Below, in pieces: positions 5,070-7,082 of a stretch of DNA of 7,082 nucleotides (within the stretch, counting starts at the first letter, position 1; each line of letters starts with the position of its first letter). The stretch is from an uncultured Clostridia bacterium (lineage in GTDB: Bacteria > Bacillota > Clostridia > UMGS1883). The notes under the pieces were generated by a model. The model was not told where the DNA came from. It made no database searches and was given only the letters and a program-made list of their open reading frames with translations. The stretch is taken from contig CANQKL010000082.1 of assembly GCA_947624455.1 (NCBI GenBank), positions 1 to 7,082 on the forward strand, in the 5' to 3' direction. The position numbers were made by a program, and so were the translations under genes.

Positions 5070-5444
5070 ATGTTCAGTTTGAACTATGGCGACCGCCGAC
5101 CGCTCTACCAGCAGATCATAGACAGGTTCAAAGAGCTTGTACTGACCGGCGCCCTTAAGGAAGGGGACAAAATACCGTCGGTACGGGAACTGGCGGCTGC
5201 GCTGGCCATCAATCCCAACACCATACAGCGGGCTTACAGGGAACTGGAAAATCAGGGCTACATCCTGTCTGTTCCCGCAAAGGGGAGCTTTATAGCGCCG
5301 GTCAAGGCGGCTGACTTGCCTAAGCTGGAGGAGCTGAGGCAAAAGCTGCGCTCGGTCATACGGGAGCTGCGTTATATGGGCGAGGCCAGGGAAAATATTT
5401 TAAATGAGCTTGAGGCAGTTTACAGCGAGGAGGTAACAAAATGA
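5070..5444 (+). CDS. GntR-family transcriptional regulator, YtrA subfamily
   Basis: A 124-residue repressor of the short YtrA type: a GntR winged helix plus a brief helical tail, without a large ligand-binding domain. The opening P-L-Y-Q-Q-I-I-D-R-F (11-20), K-I-P-S-V-R-E-L-A (34-42), the recognition helix N-P-N-T-I-Q-R-A-Y-R-E-L-E (48-60) and the wing G-Y-I-L-S-V-P-A-K-G-S-F-I (63-75) are classic. The C-terminal 45 residues form one or two charged helices suited to dimerisation. AAAGGAGG lies 7 nt before the ATG. The stop overlaps the ATPase start by 4 bp, so the two are translationally coupled. Relatives repress their own ABC operons and are induced by cell-wall antibiotics; the inducer here is unknown. 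The matching palindromes over its promoter support autorepression. Confidence 0.95.
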   Translation: MFSLNYGDRRPLYQQIIDRFKELVLTGALKEGDKIPSVRELAAALAINPNTIQRAYRELENQGYILSVPAKGSFIAPVKAADLPKLEELRQKLRSVIRELRYMGEARENILNELEAVYSEEVTK

Positions 5445-6340
5445 TCAAGGTCAGGAACGTAACGAAAAATTTTGACGGCTTCAAGGCGCTGGACGGACTG
5501 ACTCTCAGCGTGGAGCCGGGCAGCGTCTATGGCCTGGTGGGGCCTAACGGGGCCGGTAAGACCACGATAATGAAAATTTTGGCCGGGATATACCGGGCGG
5601 ACTCAGGAGAGATCGCCATAGACGGCGAAAGTCCCTGTGAAAATCCAAAAATCAAAAACGAGAGCCTTTATATCAGCGACGACCCCTATTTCTTCAACAG
5701 CTACACCATCAAGGACATGGCCAATCTCTACGCCGGGGTCTACTCCAACTGGGACTGGGCCAGATTCGAGAAGCTGAGAGAGGTGTTCGGCATCGACGTC
5801 AAGCGCCGGCCGGTAAAGCTCTCCAAGGGCATGAAAAAGCAGGTGGCCTTTTGGCTGACCCTCAGCGCCCGGCCCAAGGCGCTGATACTCGACGAGCCTT
5901 TGGACGGCCTCGATCCGGTAATGCGCCGCAGCGTGTGGAGCCTGATAATGCAGGACGTATCCGAGCGGGGCATGACGGTGCTGATCAGCTCCCACAACCT
6001 GCGGGAGCTGGAGGACGTGTGCGACCACGTGGGCATAATGTCCGCCGGTAAGATAATCCTTGAGAAATCTCTGGACGACGTAAAGGGCAACATCCACAAG
6101 CTCCAGATCGCTTTTAAAGAGGGCTTCCCCGAGGAGCTGCGCTCCGCTTTGGAGGTTATGCACGCCGAAACCTTCGGCAGCGTGAACATCCTCATCGTTC
6201 GGGGTGAGCAGGAGGACATACTCCGCATGGCGGCGGCCTATTCCCCGCTGATATGCGAGATACTGCCCCTGACGCTGGAGGAAGTGTTCATCTACGAGAT
6301 GGACACCAACGGCTACAACGTGAAAGACATCATGATATAA
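5441..6340 (+). CDS. ABC transporter ATP-binding protein, YtrB/BcrA-like
   Basis: A 299-residue ATPase that powers the ABC-2 permease encoded next. Walker A is G-P-N-G-A-G-K-T-T (34-42), the signature L-S-K-G-M-K-K-Q (127-134, a LSGGQ variant usual in this subfamily), Walker B A-L-I-L-D-E-P (147-153), D-loop G-L-D (156-158), and H185 in S-S-H-N-L. The usual Q-loop glutamine position reads S-D-D-P (79-82). The C-terminal 90 residues (about 210-299) form the extra domain typical of export-type or bacitracin/lantibiotic-resistance ATPases. The ATG overlaps the gntR stop as ATGA and has GAGGAGGT at 6 nt. Together with the GntR/YtrA regulator and permease this is a YtrAB-like module, generally linked to cell-envelope stress or peptide antibiotics. 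The substrate is not identifiable. Confidence 0.95.
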   Translation: MIKVRNVTKNFDGFKALDGLTLSVEPGSVYGLVGPNGAGKTTIMKILAGIYRADSGEIAIDGESPCENPKIKNESLYISDDPYFFNSYTIKDMANLYAGVYSNWDWARFEKLREVFGIDVKRRPVKLSKGMKKQVAFWLTLSARPKALILDEPLDGLDPVMRRSVWSLIMQDVSERGMTVLISSHNLRELEDVCDHVGIMSAGKIILEKSLDDVKGNIHKLQIAFKEGFPEELRSALEVMHAETFGSVNILIVRGEQEDILRMAAAYSPLICEILPLTLEEVFIYEMDTNGYNVKDIMI

Positions 6341-6352
6341 GGAGGGAGAGCA

Positions 6353-7082
6353 ATGTTCAAAACGGTTTTAAAATCAAATCTCAGGCGTTACTGGTGGGTT
6401 TTCGGGCTGAATATCGCCCTCATATTCGTCAGTCTCATGTTGCCTGTGATAACGGATAATTATTCCAATCACTACTATTTTAACTACGGTCTGCTTGTGG
6501 CCTATGCCATAGCCTTCGGCGCGGTCAACGGCTGGAGCGTGTTCAGCTACATGAACTCCTCCCGGGCGGTCAACCTCTACCACAGCCTGCCCTCCACCAA
6601 GACGGCCATCTTCGGGGCCAACGTGCTTTACGGGCTGATAAGCGAGATTTTACCCATGCTGTTCTCACTGCTGCTCATCCCGCTGGTGAACGGTCACGGC
6701 TATGAGTACGTCGACGACGAGCTGACCGTGGGCTATATCCTCTTCCCCGCTCTCAGCGCGGGACTGACCATCTTTGCCGCATCCTGCTTCACCGTGATGT
6801 TCAGCGGTAGCGCCGTGGCGGGCAAGGTGTTCACGCCCATTATCGTATTTTTGCCCTTTGTGGGCGAGGCCTTTGTCGCCTACATGAAGGAGGCGCGCCT
6901 CTTCGGCGGCTACTACGGCAGGACTCCCCTGGCCGAAAAATTATACGGTTTGCCCTACGATGGCGAACTCACTTTCTCCTTCTGGCTCCAGCTTGCCGCG
7001 GCCGGGCTGCTGCTTATCCTGGCATACATCGCCTACCGCCGCCGTAAAATGGAGAACGCCGGCGAGGTGGTCACCGTCAAGT
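6353..7082 (+). CDS. ABC-2 type permease of the YtrA-type operon (partial, runs off right edge)
   Basis: The first 243 codons of a membrane protein, starting 12 nt after the ATPase stop with AAGGAGGGAG before the ATG. Predicted helices lie at about 15-33, 46-66, 92-112, 125-150, 157-177 and 208-228. The segment between helices 2 and 3 has R-A-V-N-L-Y-H-S-L-P (71-80), an H-S-L-P-type cytosolic motif seen in ABC-2 permeases of the YtrC/bacitracin-resistance kind. A basic R-R-R-K at 229-232 follows helix 6. The frame is still open at the window end, so the protein is longer; relatives often continue with a large extracytoplasmic domain and more helices. It is the transmembrane partner of the preceding ATPase. 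Substrate and direction are unknown. Confidence 0.9.
   Translation, partial: MFKTVLKSNLRRYWWVFGLNIALIFVSLMLPVITDNYSNHYYFNYGLLVAYAIAFGAVNGWSVFSYMNSSRAVNLYHSLPSTKTAIFGANVLYGLISEILPMLFSLLLIPLVNGHGYEYVDDELTVGYILFPALSAGLTIFAASCFTVMFSGSAVAGKVFTPIIVFLPFVGEAFVAYMKEARLFGGYYGRTPLAEKLYGLPYDGELTFSFWLQLAAAGLLLILAYIAYRRRKMENAGEVVTVK

Noticed and set aside
5603..6163. 186-codon minus-strand open frame inside the ABC ATPase
   Set aside because: Shadow of a gene with complete Walker A, signature and Walker B; no promoter or ribosome site on the minus strand.

Overview
The window looks like a chromosomal stretch from an endospore-forming, moderately GC-rich Clostridia member, probably Oscillospiraceae/Ruminococcaceae-like. 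The reasons are a clear SpoIIP, a DUF4364-type protein, a YtrA-type GntR/ABC operon, GGAGG ribosome sites and AT-rich sigma-A promoters between GC-rich genes. The taxonomic placement is inference.

Layout. Positions 1-513 (minus) hold the N-terminal half of the membrane domain of a type I ABC exporter, running off the left edge. Immediately upstream on the same strand is an HD-domain dGTP triphosphohydrolase (574-1782), separated by 60 bases that contain a strong hairpin built on the dgt stop codon. Positions 1783-2169 are non-coding and hold a 12-bp palindrome, a terminator-like hairpin (1923-1950) and an elaborate 98-nt self-complementary element (1975-2072). A class II fructose-bisphosphate aldolase (2170-3033, minus) follows, with a textbook extended -10 promoter. 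It is divergent from spoIIP (3159-4133, plus), the peptidoglycan-degrading engulfment protein. A DUF4364-type winged-helix protein (4281-4817) has its own strong promoter, a structured leader and a perfect 16-bp-stem terminator.

The right end is a three-gene operon: a GntR/YtrA repressor (5070-5444), a YtrB-like ABC ATPase (5441-6340, 4-bp overlap) and an ABC-2 type permease (6353 onward, cut by the window end). Its promoter carries GntR-like half-sites over the -10 and start region, consistent with autorepression and induction by a cell-envelope or antibiotic signal.

The genes are ordinary. The non-coding parts are more interesting. A minus-strand sigma-A promoter (4909-4937) faces the DUF4364 terminator about 75 nt away, with one hairpin between, which is the architecture of an independent small RNA. 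The 98-nt branched element downstream of the aldolase looks like a dispersed repeat or structured RNA. The DUF4364 leader can form two mutually exclusive stems. None of these can be proved from this sequence alone.
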